Assembly: GCA_040752855.1 (NCBI GenBank)
Contig: JBFMHP010000033.1
Coordinates: 1-64,000, forward strand
Length of the DNA stretch: 64,000 bases
Direction of reading: 5' to 3'
From: JBFMHP01 sp040752855
GTDB lineage: Bacteria > Pseudomonadota > Gammaproteobacteria > RBG-16-57-12
Below are positions 52,901 through 62,581 of this stretch, piece by piece. Both the position numbers and the translations under genes were made by a program. Numbering within the stretch: position 1 is the stretch's first letter; each line of letters starts with the position of its first letter. Below the pieces are notes generated by a model, which saw only the letters and a program-made list of their open reading frames with translations, was not told the origin of the DNA and did not search any database.

Positions 52901-55900
52901 TCAGCCACGAGGGTCGAGCCGCGCAGGGTGAGGTCTTGGGCGGAGTCCACAGTGACGGCGCGCGCGGAGATGAGGCTGCCGACGGCGCGATCCAGCTGCA
53001 TCTCATCACGTTGCGCGGTGGTGGTGGACGAGATGACATCGTCGTCTTTTTCATAGGATTCCGAGTAGCGGCTGTGCCGCTCGCGCGCCTCCTCGATGAG
53101 GAGTTCACCCTGACTCGCAAGATGCACCGCCCCGGACTCGCTGGCGAGGGTGCTGCCCACAATGTGCAGGCCGCTGGCCTCGTCGCGCGCCTCACCGCCG
53201 CCGGCCGTGACCACGACATCGCCGCTGGCCTTCAAGGTGCTGCCGATGACGGTTTCATCGTAATCATGCCGCCGGTGGTAACCATGCTCGTCGTTCAAGT
53301 CTTCATCCAGGCGACGGGTCTCGATGGCGGCCTGAACCGTGAGGTCGCCCGCCGTTTGCACGGACAAGGTTTCACCGGCCTGTAGCGACGCGCCGGTGAG
53401 CGTGGCGTTGCCCCCGGCATTCAGCCGGAGATCATCGCCCGCGGTGACGGTGGCGCGCTGCTGTTCGGTCGCATCCTCGCGCTTGTAATCGCCGCCCTCG
53501 AACACGATCCCGTGGCGCGTGCCGGTCGCCACCGTATCGAACACGAGCGCGCCGTCGCTGGACAAGGACGCGCCACCACCAGCCTGGATATCGCTGCCCG
53601 CAAGCGTGAGCTGGCCGCCGGCGTGGATGTCGAGATCGGCGCGGGACTCAATGACGCCGCGCTGCTGGATGAACGTGGAAGCGGCCTCGGCATTTCCGAG
53701 CTGATCAGTGAGAGTGACGGTTGCGCTGGTATGCGTGATGTCGCGCCCCGCGGCAAGGGCAACCTGTTCCCCGGCGATCCGACCGGAGGTGTTGATGATA
53801 TCGGTCTCGGCGCTGAGGGTGGTCGTTCCCAGGCTGTCGATCACGCCATGGTCGTTGTCGATACGTCCGACGCTGAGCAGCAGCTCTGTTCCACCGGCGA
53901 TGCGCCCGCTGTTGGCCAGCGTGCCGCTGCTCTTGAGTTCGAGCGATTCACCGGCCAGAACCAAGCCGTTGGGCCAAAGATCGAGCGGCCGGGCGCGGGT
54001 GAGATAGACCACCGGGGCGAGCGCCTGCTCGGCGCGCCCGTCGGGAAGGACGACTGTCTGCTCGACCATCCAGACGATGTCGTGGGTGAGTGCGGCCATC
54101 TGCGTGTCGGTAAGCGCCACGCCGGGCACGAGTTCCAGGCGCTCGGCCACCGCCACGCCGGATTCCATCAGCGCGCGGAAATGCGCCTCGGCGTTTTCAT
54201 GGCCCGCGCCCAGCACTGCGCCGTCGAGGGCGAGGAGCTGGTCCCGCACCTGTTGCTGCTCAATGAAGCCATCGCCCAGGCGCTTGAGGGCGGTGGGGCC
54301 GTCGAGCCCGAGCCGTTCGAGCATGTAATCGCTGGAGAGAAACGCGCGGCGATCCCTAAAGCGTGGATCGGTTTCGATGAGGTAGGGGCGTTCGGGGGCG
54401 GCATAACCGTACAGGCCGCCGGCTAGCCGCTCCACGCTCCGGCCTAGTCCCGATACGGGTCGGCCGTTTTCTTGGTAAGACCAGGCATTGAGCGGCGCGG
54501 CGCCATCGGCCACCACGGTCTGGTTATCGAGCACCACACCTTCGAGATGCACCCTGCCGCCGGCGCTGATCAGGGCCGTCTCGCCGCCGATTACTGAGGA
54601 GTCGGCGAGTTGGGGTGGTAAGACAAGGTCGATCTCGCTGTTGCCACACACCTTGCCGCGTGCTTTGTCGGTGCGGCCACACCGCCTATGAACCTCGACA
54701 CGCGCAACGTCATTGACCGTAGTGCGCCTCTGTAATTCGTAGCCGCGGTTGGTGAGCGTGGACGTGATCGCATCCGCCTCCGGCCAGCCAATAACATCGA
54801 GGTCGCCGCCGGCGGCGATCGTGCCGGCGTCATTGGTCAGGGTACCGCCGAGATCCAGTCGCAGATCTCCTCCGGCGAGGATACGTGCGGGATCCCCCAG
54901 CTCAGAGGGATCGAAGCGGTCCTCGGTGATCGTCTCGCTGCGATCACGGTATGTTTCTTGGTGCTGGTCTTTGTCACCATTGGACTTTTCGTATCGTCCA
55001 TCCTTCACCTGACTGGGATGGACGTGCACAGCCGGGTCATAGCCGGGATAATAGGCAATGGTGATGCCGTCGGGGGATTCCTCAAGGGTGTCGTAATAGG
55101 CCTCGATGACGGCGGGAACCTCGACGATCGCCTCCTTGTCGGTACAAACGATTCGAGTCCCATAAGTGGTGCATTCCTCAACTGTGCCAATCACCTTTTT
55201 CGTGCCATTGAAGGTGATGTGCCGCCGGGCTTCATCGTGCGCGAGGATATCCGCACTCGAAACTGTTTGAGTCTCCGCCGCAGTGCTTGTGACATATTCC
55301 GGACGGCATGGCGTGTCTCTGAAATACTTACATTTCATAGCGGGCACGGTGTACCCGCCATACCGCCACAATCGCGTCGTCTCCTCGCTCACCGTCTCGG
55401 AATTGATGCCGATGGCGCCCTCGGCGCGGAGGTTTTCCAGATCGCGCACCGCCAGCTCGAGATTGCCACCGGCCTCGATCAGGCTCGAGCGGTTGACGAG
55501 CCGCGTCGTGAGATGCAGCAGGCGGCCGTCGGAATCACGCGCCGCGTCGCCCGCGATAGTCATATCACCGAGGCTGTGGATCTCAGCCTGATCGGTGTTA
55601 TATAACTCATCGGCGTAGAGCGCCAGTCGCTCCGTAGCGCCGATCAGCGCGGCGGGGCCCTGGTTGGTGAGCCGGTCGGCCGTCAGCGTCACGACATCGC
55701 CGATCACGGTAGCGGTGTTGCTGAGCGCATTACCTTCGATCGTCACCGAATCGCCATCGATGCGCCCGGCGTTGTCGATCGCCTCGGCCCGGATCGATAC
55801 CGTATCGCCTGCAAGGAGCGATGATCGGTCCTCGGCCCGCCGCAGCACCACCCTTCCCGCCTGCGTGATCTCCACCTCTCCGCCGATGATCTCCCCGCTG

Positions 55901-56744
55901 CTCGCCACGCCGAGGCCGGCCTCGGTGCCGATGAGGCGGATGCTCTCGGCGTACATGCCGCCGAGGCTTGAAACGTCCAGGCTGACGGTGGGCCGCTCGC
56001 CCGCGCCGGCAATCGGTGTCGTATTCAGGTCCGCGTACTCGATGGCGTTGGCACCGGTCACGACATTGAGTTCACTAGCCCAGATCCGCGCGTTGAGCGT
56101 CACGGCACGGGCCAGCAGGTCGAGGCGGTCGACACTCCCATGGGGGTCGGGGCGATCATCGCCGGTCAGCGGCGCGGCGTTGAGGCCCGTCCCATTGATG
56201 TGGATCGCCCCGCCCATGACATCAAATCCCGCCAGCGCCCCGGCCGCACCGAACCTTGGCGCGCCCGTGGTCAACATCCCGCGCGCGGTATTGATGAAGC
56301 CGCAGCCGTCGCAGGTGATGCCGTTGGGGTTGGCGATGACGACCTCGGCGCGCTCACCCGCCACCTCCGTGTAGCCGCGCAACTGGCTCGGGGCGGTGGA
56401 GGTGACTTCGTTGAGGATGATGCGCGCACCGCCGGCGGCAAGATTCGGGTTGCCGTCGACATAACCGGCCTGCTGGGTGAGACTCAGGGTGCGGCCATTG
56501 TTCCTTGCGGATCGACATCGAAACGCTGGTATTGATTGCGCGAGACACCCGCTGCGCTCGGGGTGTTGATCTGCACCAGCGGCAGGCCGTTGGCGGTGGT
56601 TTCGATGCGCGGGGCGTGGATACCGGTGGAGTCGGCCGCCACCTCAGACCGCGCGATGACAGGGACAAACAGTGTCGCGGTGAGCAGCACGCACCCGCAG
56701 CACGCCGTGTAGCCTTTCCGTGTGATCTCATGCCTCTTGTCCAT
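49990..56744 (-). CDS. CdiA-like TpsA exoprotein with NucA/NucB-type DNase tail (frameshifted)
   Basis: About 2,250 residues if a single-base frameshift at about 56500-56510 is restored. Signal peptide and start of the TPS domain (MDKRHEITRKGY; VSRNQYQRFDVDPQG) are in one frame, then the rest (NPNGITCDGCGFINT onward) is in another; one missing base after CAAGG explains it. Next come long filamentous hemagglutinin repeats (SHHYREKRSGFY, HSRYSESYEKDDD), the segment shared with the cassettes, a VENN-like ETENNAL, and a C-terminal DRDEFPPAMF...GGQGSSV typical of NucA/NucB DNases. RBS AGGAG overlaps the tpsB stop. Acts by contact-dependent delivery into neighbours if functional. Confidence 0.88.
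51135..51891. repeat. Cassette repeat, copy 1 (inside tpsA)
   Basis: About 757 bases of tpsA (protein segment GGDLILDSLQD to FLDNRAQES) that recur at 48345-49090 and, in part, at 45806-46300. The two full copies diverge sharply on the 3' side (toward the toxin) and at the leader on the 5' side. Confidence 0.88.
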
Positions 56745-56754
56745 GTCCCTGCTC

Positions 56755-58434
56755 CTAAAATTGATACAACACCTGCCCGCCCATCGCCGGACGCGCCGTT
56801 TCAAACCCCGGCGGGGCATGAAGCGGCCAGCCGGCGAAACCGTCGAAGTATATCCCATGCCAGACTCCACGCGCACCCAACACCACGCCGGCCAACGTCG
56901 TGCCTGACAGCGCTGGCGCCGAAGCGCCGCCGACCCGCCCGATGTCGAGCCCCGCATACGGGGAAACGGCAAACCTGCCCCAGCGTAGCTCGACCTCGTT
57001 GCGCCAGAACGCACCGCGCTCGGCCGCCAAGGTCTCTGCACCATCGAAGCCGCGCACCGTATAGCGGTTGCCGAGGGCGATGAATTCCGAACCGTACAGC
57101 ATGGTCTGATTCACCTGGCCGTGCAGGCTGCCAAGATAGCGCGCCTGATAGGCGCCGGCTGTGAACGGCTTCTGGATGCTCACATCCAAGGTGTGCAGCC
57201 GATAGCGGGTGGTGGGTTCGTCGCCGCTCGCCGTCTCCGGCTGGGCATCGAACCAGGGTACGCCGCGGCGATGGGCGAGCGCGGCATCGAACTGCGCGCC
57301 TGCGACATAGGCCCGGTGCAGCAGCGCGAGTTCGGCGGCGGTGACCTCGCGCCGCTGCACCAGGATCTCGGCATCATCGATGAAGCCGTGGCTGCGCCGT
57401 TGGGTCACGCGCGACTGGAGGCTAGCCTTGTGCGCCTGATCGCGGTAGAGCACCCGCTGGATCTTGAATTCGAGGCTGCGCGAGTCACCGCTGGAGACGA
57501 AGCTCTCGTTGGTGCCCCGCACGCTCTGTTCGTACTCATAGGCGCTGGCCGCCAGTGCGAAGCTCCAGTAGCCCCAGGGCAGCGAATAGCTCAGGGTCAC
57601 GCCGTGTTGGGCGGGCGGGGTGGCAAGTGTGGCGCTGAGATCGAGGCTCAAGGCATCGTTCCACCCGAGGGGGTTGTCCACGGCGACTTGGGCCGCACCC
57701 TGCCAGCGTCCGAGCGCCGGAGAACCGGCATCATCCGCCGACAGACTCGCGCGCCAAGGCCGTACGCGCTCCACTTTGATGAGGATATCCGTCTCTCCGG
57801 GCACCGCGCCCGGCACCAGATCGAGATTCACTTCCTGAAATGCCAAGCGCTTCATCTGCTCCAGCCCCTGCTCGAGATCGCGCAATTCGAGCAGATCGCC
57901 GGGGCGTATCGGGAAGGCCGTGTTCCAGACACCACGCGGCGTGGGTTCGGCAAACCGCACGGCGCGGACCACGCCGGGAATGACCCCGATCTTGAGCACA
58001 CGACTGGAAAGGTCCTGTTCGGGCAGGCCGACCCTTGTGGTGATCAAGCCGCGATCGAGCAGCAGGCCCGTGGCGCGTTTGAGGATGAGATTGAGGCCCT
58101 CGCGGCCGATGCAACGGCCGGCGTATTGGGCAAGATAACGACCCAACCACTTGAATTGCTCCAGACGATCCCCCTGGAGGTGGACTTCATCGATTGGAAA
58201 ACACTCTGCCTCGGCTGGCAGATCGAGGCCCTCGGGGATCGCCGGCGCCGGCTGCAACCGCACGCGTGGCGCCTGCTGCTGTTGCGCACGTTCCTCGGCC
58301 TCGCGCTGGATGCGCCGCCACAACTCCTCTTCATCGAGCGTGGTTTGCGCCACGCTCGGAAAGGGGGGTAACCCCGCCAGCACGGCAAGGACCGATATCA
58401 CTCCAACACGGAAGGCTCGAAGATTCCTTTTCAC
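56755..58434 (-). CDS. Two-partner secretion outer-membrane transporter (TpsB/CdiB, FhaC family)
   Basis: 559 residues. Signal peptide ending around SVAQ (residue 30), two POTRA domains (CFPIDEVHLQGDRLEQF; LLLDRGLITTRVGLPEQDLS), and a 16-strand Omp85-type barrel with the conserved YTVRGFDG lid-loop motif and a final YQF. Exports TpsA, which begins 10 bases downstream. No separate promoter seen between them. Length typical of the family. Confidence 0.93.
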   Translation of the reverse strand: MKRNLRAFRVGVISVLAVLAGLPPFPSVAQTTLDEEELWRRIQREAEERAQQQQAPRVRLQPAPAIPEGLDLPAEAECFPIDEVHLQGDRLEQFKWLGRYLAQYAGRCIGREGLNLILKRATGLLLDRGLITTRVGLPEQDLSSRVLKIGVIPGVVRAVRFAEPTPRGVWNTAFPIRPGDLLELRDLEQGLEQMKRLAFQEVNLDLVPGAVPGETDILIKVERVRPWRASLSADDAGSPALGRWQGAAQVAVDNPLGWNDALSLDLSATLATPPAQHGVTLSYSLPWGYWSFALAASAYEYEQSVRGTNESFVSSGDSRSLEFKIQRVLYRDQAHKASLQSRVTQRRSHGFIDDAEILVQRREVTAAELALLHRAYVAGAQFDAALAHRRGVPWFDAQPETASGDEPTTRYRLHTLDVSIQKPFTAGAYQARYLGSLHGQVNQTMLYGSEFIALGNRYTVRGFDGAETLAAERGAFWRNEVELRWGRFAVSPYAGLDIGRVGGASAPALSGTTLAGVVLGARGVWHGIYFDGFAGWPLHAPPGFETARPAMGGQVLYQF

Positions 58435-58789
58435 AATGAGGCTCCATGATCGGTACGCACCAATTTCAGTCCCCTCTACCCGTGGGGAGAGGGAGTTATT
58501 TGCAACAGCCTGCTAAAAAGTGATTTTTAGTACCTTCTCCCACAGGGAGAAGGCGCGTGTAGTGCTCCGTTCTGCCTGGAACTTAAAGAACCTGAACGAG
58601 CCCATCCCTCCTCCCTCAGGGAGAAGGCCAGGATGAGGGGATCAAAAAATTCGAACCTGTATCCATGATTCCCAAACCCAAGCCCTCTCCCTTAGAAGAG
58701 GGAGTTTTTCAGCAGCCTGCTCGGGCTAATCTCGACAGCACTTTACACTGGTGGCCACACTAACTTGCATCCAGCTCCGCTAGAGTTAG
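58435..58789. repeat. Cluster of CCCTCTCCC-type palindromes upstream of tpsB
   Basis: Four palindromes of one type at 58472-58493, 58533-58553, 58603-58630 and 58683-58703, all variations on CCCTCTCCC...GGGAGAGGG, as at 8930-8950. A CAGCCTGCT motif also recurs (near 58507 and 58730). The promoter of tpsBA must lie here, but I could not identify it. No gene seen. Confidence 0.65.
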
Positions 58790-58876
58790 CCATCTATTCA
58801 ACGAAACCCGGGGGTATCTGATTCAGCCGCCCGCCAGAAATTCGAGGAGATCGTCGAAAAGATGAAAGACGGCTAA
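58790..58876 (+). other. Possible coding remnant between repeats and comEC
   Basis: A 28-codon frame without start, ending DSAARQKFEEIVEKMKDG then TAA. Composition is protein-like (amphipathic helix), so it could be the 3' end of a gene cut off when the island formed. It lies only a few bases from the point (about 58878) where similarity to the exbB-side comEC copy begins. Confidence 0.2.
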
Positions 58877-58924
58877 GGGATACAAAACCGCTTTTAAACT
58901 TATTCCCGTTCGGCTGCGCGCATT

Positions 58925-61234
58925 TTAGCCACGCCGCCAAAACCGCACGTGATCGCGGCGGTATTGCCGCGGAGGAAGGATACCCTGTTTCGCGTCAATT
59001 ACAAACTCCACCGCACCTTCGCGCGCAGTGTCGAGGATTTCCGCCCCCGTTTCGCGATAATTGTTCACGATTTCCGTCTTGGGATGATGGAAACGATTGC
59101 GGTATCCGCTGGAAAAAAGCACGTATTTGGCGGCCACCGCCTCGATGAAACCGTTGGATGAAGACGAGCCGCTGCCGTGATGCGGGGCAAACAGGATATC
59201 GGCCGACGCCAGTCGACCCTGCTGGAGCAGTCGCGCCTCGACCTTGCGTTCAATGTCTCCGGTGATCAGCACGCTTCCGCCCGACGCCTCGATCCGCAGC
59301 ACACACGAGCGGTTGTTGTCTTCGCGCCACTCGCGCGGGTCGTCCGGGTGGATGAACTCAAATCCCACCCCATCCCATTCCCACCGCATGCCGGCCCGGC
59401 AGTCCGCCGCCCCTGCCGCCTGGTAGCGCGCGATGGCAGGGGTGAACACCGCGGCCTCGGGGAATCGAGCCAGCAGCTCATCGGCCGCGCCGATGTGGTC
59501 GATGTCATCGTGGCTCAGGATCACGCGATCCACCCGCCGTATTCCGGCGTTTTGCAGATACGGGATCACCACCGCGCTGGCCATGTCGAAATTCTCGCTG
59601 GCCTTGGCGCCGGTGTCATACACCAGTGTGTGACGCTCGGTCCGCACGACCACCGCCAGCCCTTGACCGACATCCAGCATACTCAGCCAGACATCCCCCG
59701 CCCCCGGCGCCGGCGGCCGCGTCATCAGCATCGGCAGCATCCACACGATCCCAACCCAGCGCCCCGGCCATCCCGCCGGCGCCAGGCACAGCGTCACGCC
59801 GACCAGGGCGCAGACCAGCGCCCACGCCGCGGGCGGCGGCTGGACCCACAAGGCAAAATCGAGTCCGGCCAGCCGCTCCAGCACCGGCCAGGTCCAGCGA
59901 AACACCTGATCGATGAGCGCGAACAAGGCATGCGTGTCGATGATCCCGCTCAGCTCCAGCAGCACTGCCAGCAGGATCGCCGGGACCATCACACTGCCGA
60001 TGACGGGCACCGCGATGAGATTGGCCGCGAAGGAATGCAGCGGTGCCTGCTGGAAGAACAGGATCAGCGGCGGGATCATGCCGATGGCGATCAACCAGTG
60101 CAGCCGCCCGAAGCGCCACCAGATCCCGCGCGTCTGCGTGCGCGCACCCATGGTGTAGAAGATGATCGCCACCGCCGCGAACGACAGCCAGAAACCCGCC
60201 GACATCAATGCGAACGGATCGGCGATCAGCACGGCCAACCAGGCGATTCCAAGGATCGCGCCGCCACGCATCCCGCGCCGCAGCAGAAGCGCCAGCATCG
60301 CCACCGTGATCATGATCAGTGAGCGCTGCGTCGGAATGGAGAATCCGGCCAGCGCGGAATAGAAAAGCGCCGCCATCACCGCGGCCAGCGCCGCCGCCTG
60401 CCGCGCCGGCAACCAGAGGCAGAGGCGCGCGCTGCGCCGCCAGGCGAAGGACGTCAGCAAAAACACCAGTCCGGCAACCAGACCGATGTGCAACCCCGAG
60501 ATGGACATCAGATGGTTCGTGCCGGTCTTGTTCAGCACATCCCACTGTTCCTGACTGATCTCCCCTCGACCGATGGTCAGCGCGGTGATGATGCCCGCAA
60601 ACTCGCTGTCGCCGAGGCGTGCGGCGATCCGCTCCTTGATCCGCTCGCGCAGACGGTCGATCCACCCCTCGGGCGGGATGTCGCGCAAGGCTCGGTTGAC
60701 GCCCGCCTCCCCCTTGGCCTCGCGCACGTAACCCACGGCGCGGATACCCTGCTGGAACAACCAGCGCTCGTAGTCGAAACCGCCGGGGTTCAAACTGCCG
60801 TTGGGGCGCTTGAGGCGCAGCCGCAACTGCCAATGCTCGCCCGGGTGCAGCTCGGGCAACACCTCCTGGGCATACCACTTCAGCGAGGCCCGCCCCGGCG
60901 AGTCGACCAGCTGGCCTTGGAAGCGCAGCTCCCGAATATCGAAGAGAAACTTGATGCCGAAGTCTCGCCGTTCGGGGATGTCCACGACCACCCCGGTGGC
61001 GATGACATCTTCCCCCTCGTAGGCGGGCGACACCCCGTGCTGCAAGACGAGATCGGCGCGAAACACCGCCCAGAAGAAGCCGCAGCCGGCCAGCACCGGC
61101 AACCGCAACCAGGGAAAGATGAGGGCGAGAGGAACCAAGAGGAGCAGCAGGCCGGCCCCGGCGGGCGCAGGCAGCTCAGGGAGCCATAGCGTGGAGGCGA
61201 TGCCTGCGGTGAATGCCACGATCCCTGCCAACAT
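58925..61234 (-). CDS. comEC: DNA internalisation protein ComEC/Rec2
   Basis: 769 residues, full length. N-terminal soluble/OB-like part (DUF4131), central competence membrane domain (LMSISGLHIGLVAGL near residue 230), and C-terminal metallo-beta-lactamase-like domain with SHDDIDHIGA and APHHGSGSSSSNGF. Moves single-stranded DNA through the inner membrane during transformation. The exbB gene that should follow lies 16 kb away beyond the island. Partial, diverged copies of this gene are at 42.8-43.7 kb. Confidence 0.94.
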   Translation of the reverse strand: MLAGIVAFTAGIASTLWLPELPAPAGAGLLLLLVPLALIFPWLRLPVLAGCGFFWAVFRADLVLQHGVSPAYEGEDVIATGVVVDIPERRDFGIKFLFDIRELRFQGQLVDSPGRASLKWYAQEVLPELHPGEHWQLRLRLKRPNGSLNPGGFDYERWLFQQGIRAVGYVREAKGEAGVNRALRDIPPEGWIDRLRERIKERIAARLGDSEFAGIITALTIGRGEISQEQWDVLNKTGTNHLMSISGLHIGLVAGLVFLLTSFAWRRSARLCLWLPARQAAALAAVMAALFYSALAGFSIPTQRSLIMITVAMLALLLRRGMRGGAILGIAWLAVLIADPFALMSAGFWLSFAAVAIIFYTMGARTQTRGIWWRFGRLHWLIAIGMIPPLILFFQQAPLHSFAANLIAVPVIGSVMVPAILLAVLLELSGIIDTHALFALIDQVFRWTWPVLERLAGLDFALWVQPPPAAWALVCALVGVTLCLAPAGWPGRWVGIVWMLPMLMTRPPAPGAGDVWLSMLDVGQGLAVVVRTERHTLVYDTGAKASENFDMASAVVIPYLQNAGIRRVDRVILSHDDIDHIGAADELLARFPEAAVFTPAIARYQAAGAADCRAGMRWEWDGVGFEFIHPDDPREWREDNNRSCVLRIEASGGSVLITGDIERKVEARLLQQGRLASADILFAPHHGSGSSSSNGFIEAVAAKYVLFSSGYRNRFHHPKTEIVNNYRETGAEILDTAREGAVEFVIDAKQGILPPRQYRRDHVRFWRRG

Positions 61235-61307
61235 AAGTTTCGTCCGTTGAAAAATGTGTATATGATGCCAGTCTTAGAATTTCTTCGTAAAGCGGTGAAG
61301 CACCGGA

Positions 61308-61823
61308 ATGCCCAAACGACTTCTCAAGCGGCTGCTGCCCCACCACAGCACCATCCGTGAGCACAAACATCTACGCCACCTCGGTGAACGCCTTCATGAT
61401 CCCAACCTCTGGCACTTGAATCGCCGCTCCGTCTCCACGGCCACCGCCGTGGGGCTCTTCGTCTGCTATCTCCCGATCCCGATGCAGATGGTGATCGCCG
61501 CCTTGCTGGCGGTTTGGCTACGCACCAATCTGGTCATCGCCGTTTCATTGGCCTTTGTCAGCAATCCGTTCACCATGGCGCCGATGTTCTACGCCGCCTA
61601 CAAGCTGGGCACCTTCATTTTGCGGCAGCCGGAACAGGAGTTGAATTTCGAATTGAGCCTGGAGTGGCTGACCCACGGCCTCGCCGCTGTCTGGCAGCCG
61701 TTCCTGCTCGGCAGTTTTCTGATGGGCAGCCTGCTGGCGCTGACCGGCTATATCGCCGTCCGGCTGATCTGGCGCGTCTCGGTGATCCACAAGTGGCGCA
61801 CCCGCCACGCAGGCAAGCGCTGA
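61308..61823 (+). CDS. DUF2062 membrane protein
   Basis: 171 residues with three or so membrane segments and the DUF2062 pattern: basic N-terminus, VGLFVCYLPIPMQMVIAALL, FVSNPFTMAPMFY. Conserved beside comEC and lol genes in gammaproteobacteria; function unknown. Divergent from comEC, convergent with lolD. Confidence 0.9.
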   Translation: MPKRLLKRLLPHHSTIREHKHLRHLGERLHDPNLWHLNRRSVSTATAVGLFVCYLPIPMQMVIAALLAVWLRTNLVIAVSLAFVSNPFTMAPMFYAAYKLGTFILRQPEQELNFELSLEWLTHGLAAVWQPFLLGSFLMGSLLALTGYIAVRLIWRVSVIHKWRTRHAGKR

Positions 61824-61891
61824 CCGCCTGGGTAAACACACCCGCCGCGCGCGGCGCCTCAAAGCAGCCAGGCCTCGAATCCAGAGATTCC

Positions 61892-62581
61892 TCAGCAAAA
61901 ATCTCCGCCGTGCAACACCCCGTCCTCCAACTGCAACACCCGATCCATGCGCCGGGCCAGATCATGATCATGGGTGACGACGACGAAGCTCGTGCCGAGT
62001 GATTTGTTCAGCGCCAGCATCTCGTCGTAGACCGTCTGCGCGGTGCGCGGATCGAGATTGCCGGTCGGCTCGTCGGCCAGCACGCAGAGGGGCCGGGTCA
62101 CCAGGGCGCGGGCAATCGCGGTGCGCTGGCGCTCGCCGCCGGAAAGTTCGCCGGGCTTGTGTTCGAGGCGTTTGCCCAGTCCCACCTTGCCCAGAATCTC
62201 CGCGGCCTGCTCCTTGGCCCGCTCGGAAGGCGTTCCGCGGATCAACAGCGGCATGGCAACGTTTTCCAGCGCGGTGAATTCCGGCATCAAGTGATGCAAT
62301 TGATAGACGAAGCCGAGATATTCGTTGCGCAACCGGCCGCGCGTGGTCTCGTTGAGAGCGGCGATGTTCAGGCCATTGATGTACACCTCGCCCGAGCTGG
62401 GCCGGTCCAGTCCGCCCAGCAGATGCAGCAAGGTGCTCTTGCCCGAGCCGGAACTGCCCAGGATCGCCACCTGCTCGCCGCGTTGGATGCTCAGGTTCAC
62501 GTCGCTCAACACGCGCACGATCTCGCCGACGTCCGAGAATTCCTTGCCGAGGTGGCGGCACTCCAACACGATATCACTCAT
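61892..62581 (-). CDS. lolD: Lipoprotein-releasing ABC transporter ATPase LolD
   Basis: 229 residues. Walker A GSSGSGKSTLLHLLGGLD, signature LSGGERQRTAIARAL, Walker B CVLADEPTGNLD. Powers extraction of outer-membrane lipoproteins from the inner membrane to LolA. Eight-base overlap with lolC. Confidence 0.96.
   Translation of the reverse strand: MSDIVLECRHLGKEFSDVGEIVRVLSDVNLSIQRGEQVAILGSSGSGKSTLLHLLGGLDRPSSGEVYINGLNIAALNETTRGRLRNEYLGFVYQLHHLMPEFTALENVAMPLLIRGTPSERAKEQAAEILGKVGLGKRLEHKPGELSGGERQRTAIARALVTRPLCVLADEPTGNLDPRTAQTVYDEMLALNKSLGTSFVVVTHDHDLARRMDRVLQLEDGVLHGGDFC

Noticed and set aside
57121..58371. A 416-codon plus-strand frame
   Set aside because: Antisense to tpsB.
42781..58925. 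Island carried by an integrase at a tRNA gene or by a transposon
   Set aside because: No integrase, transposase or tRNA is found at either end; the three tRNAs are at 5.2-5.5 kb, far away.
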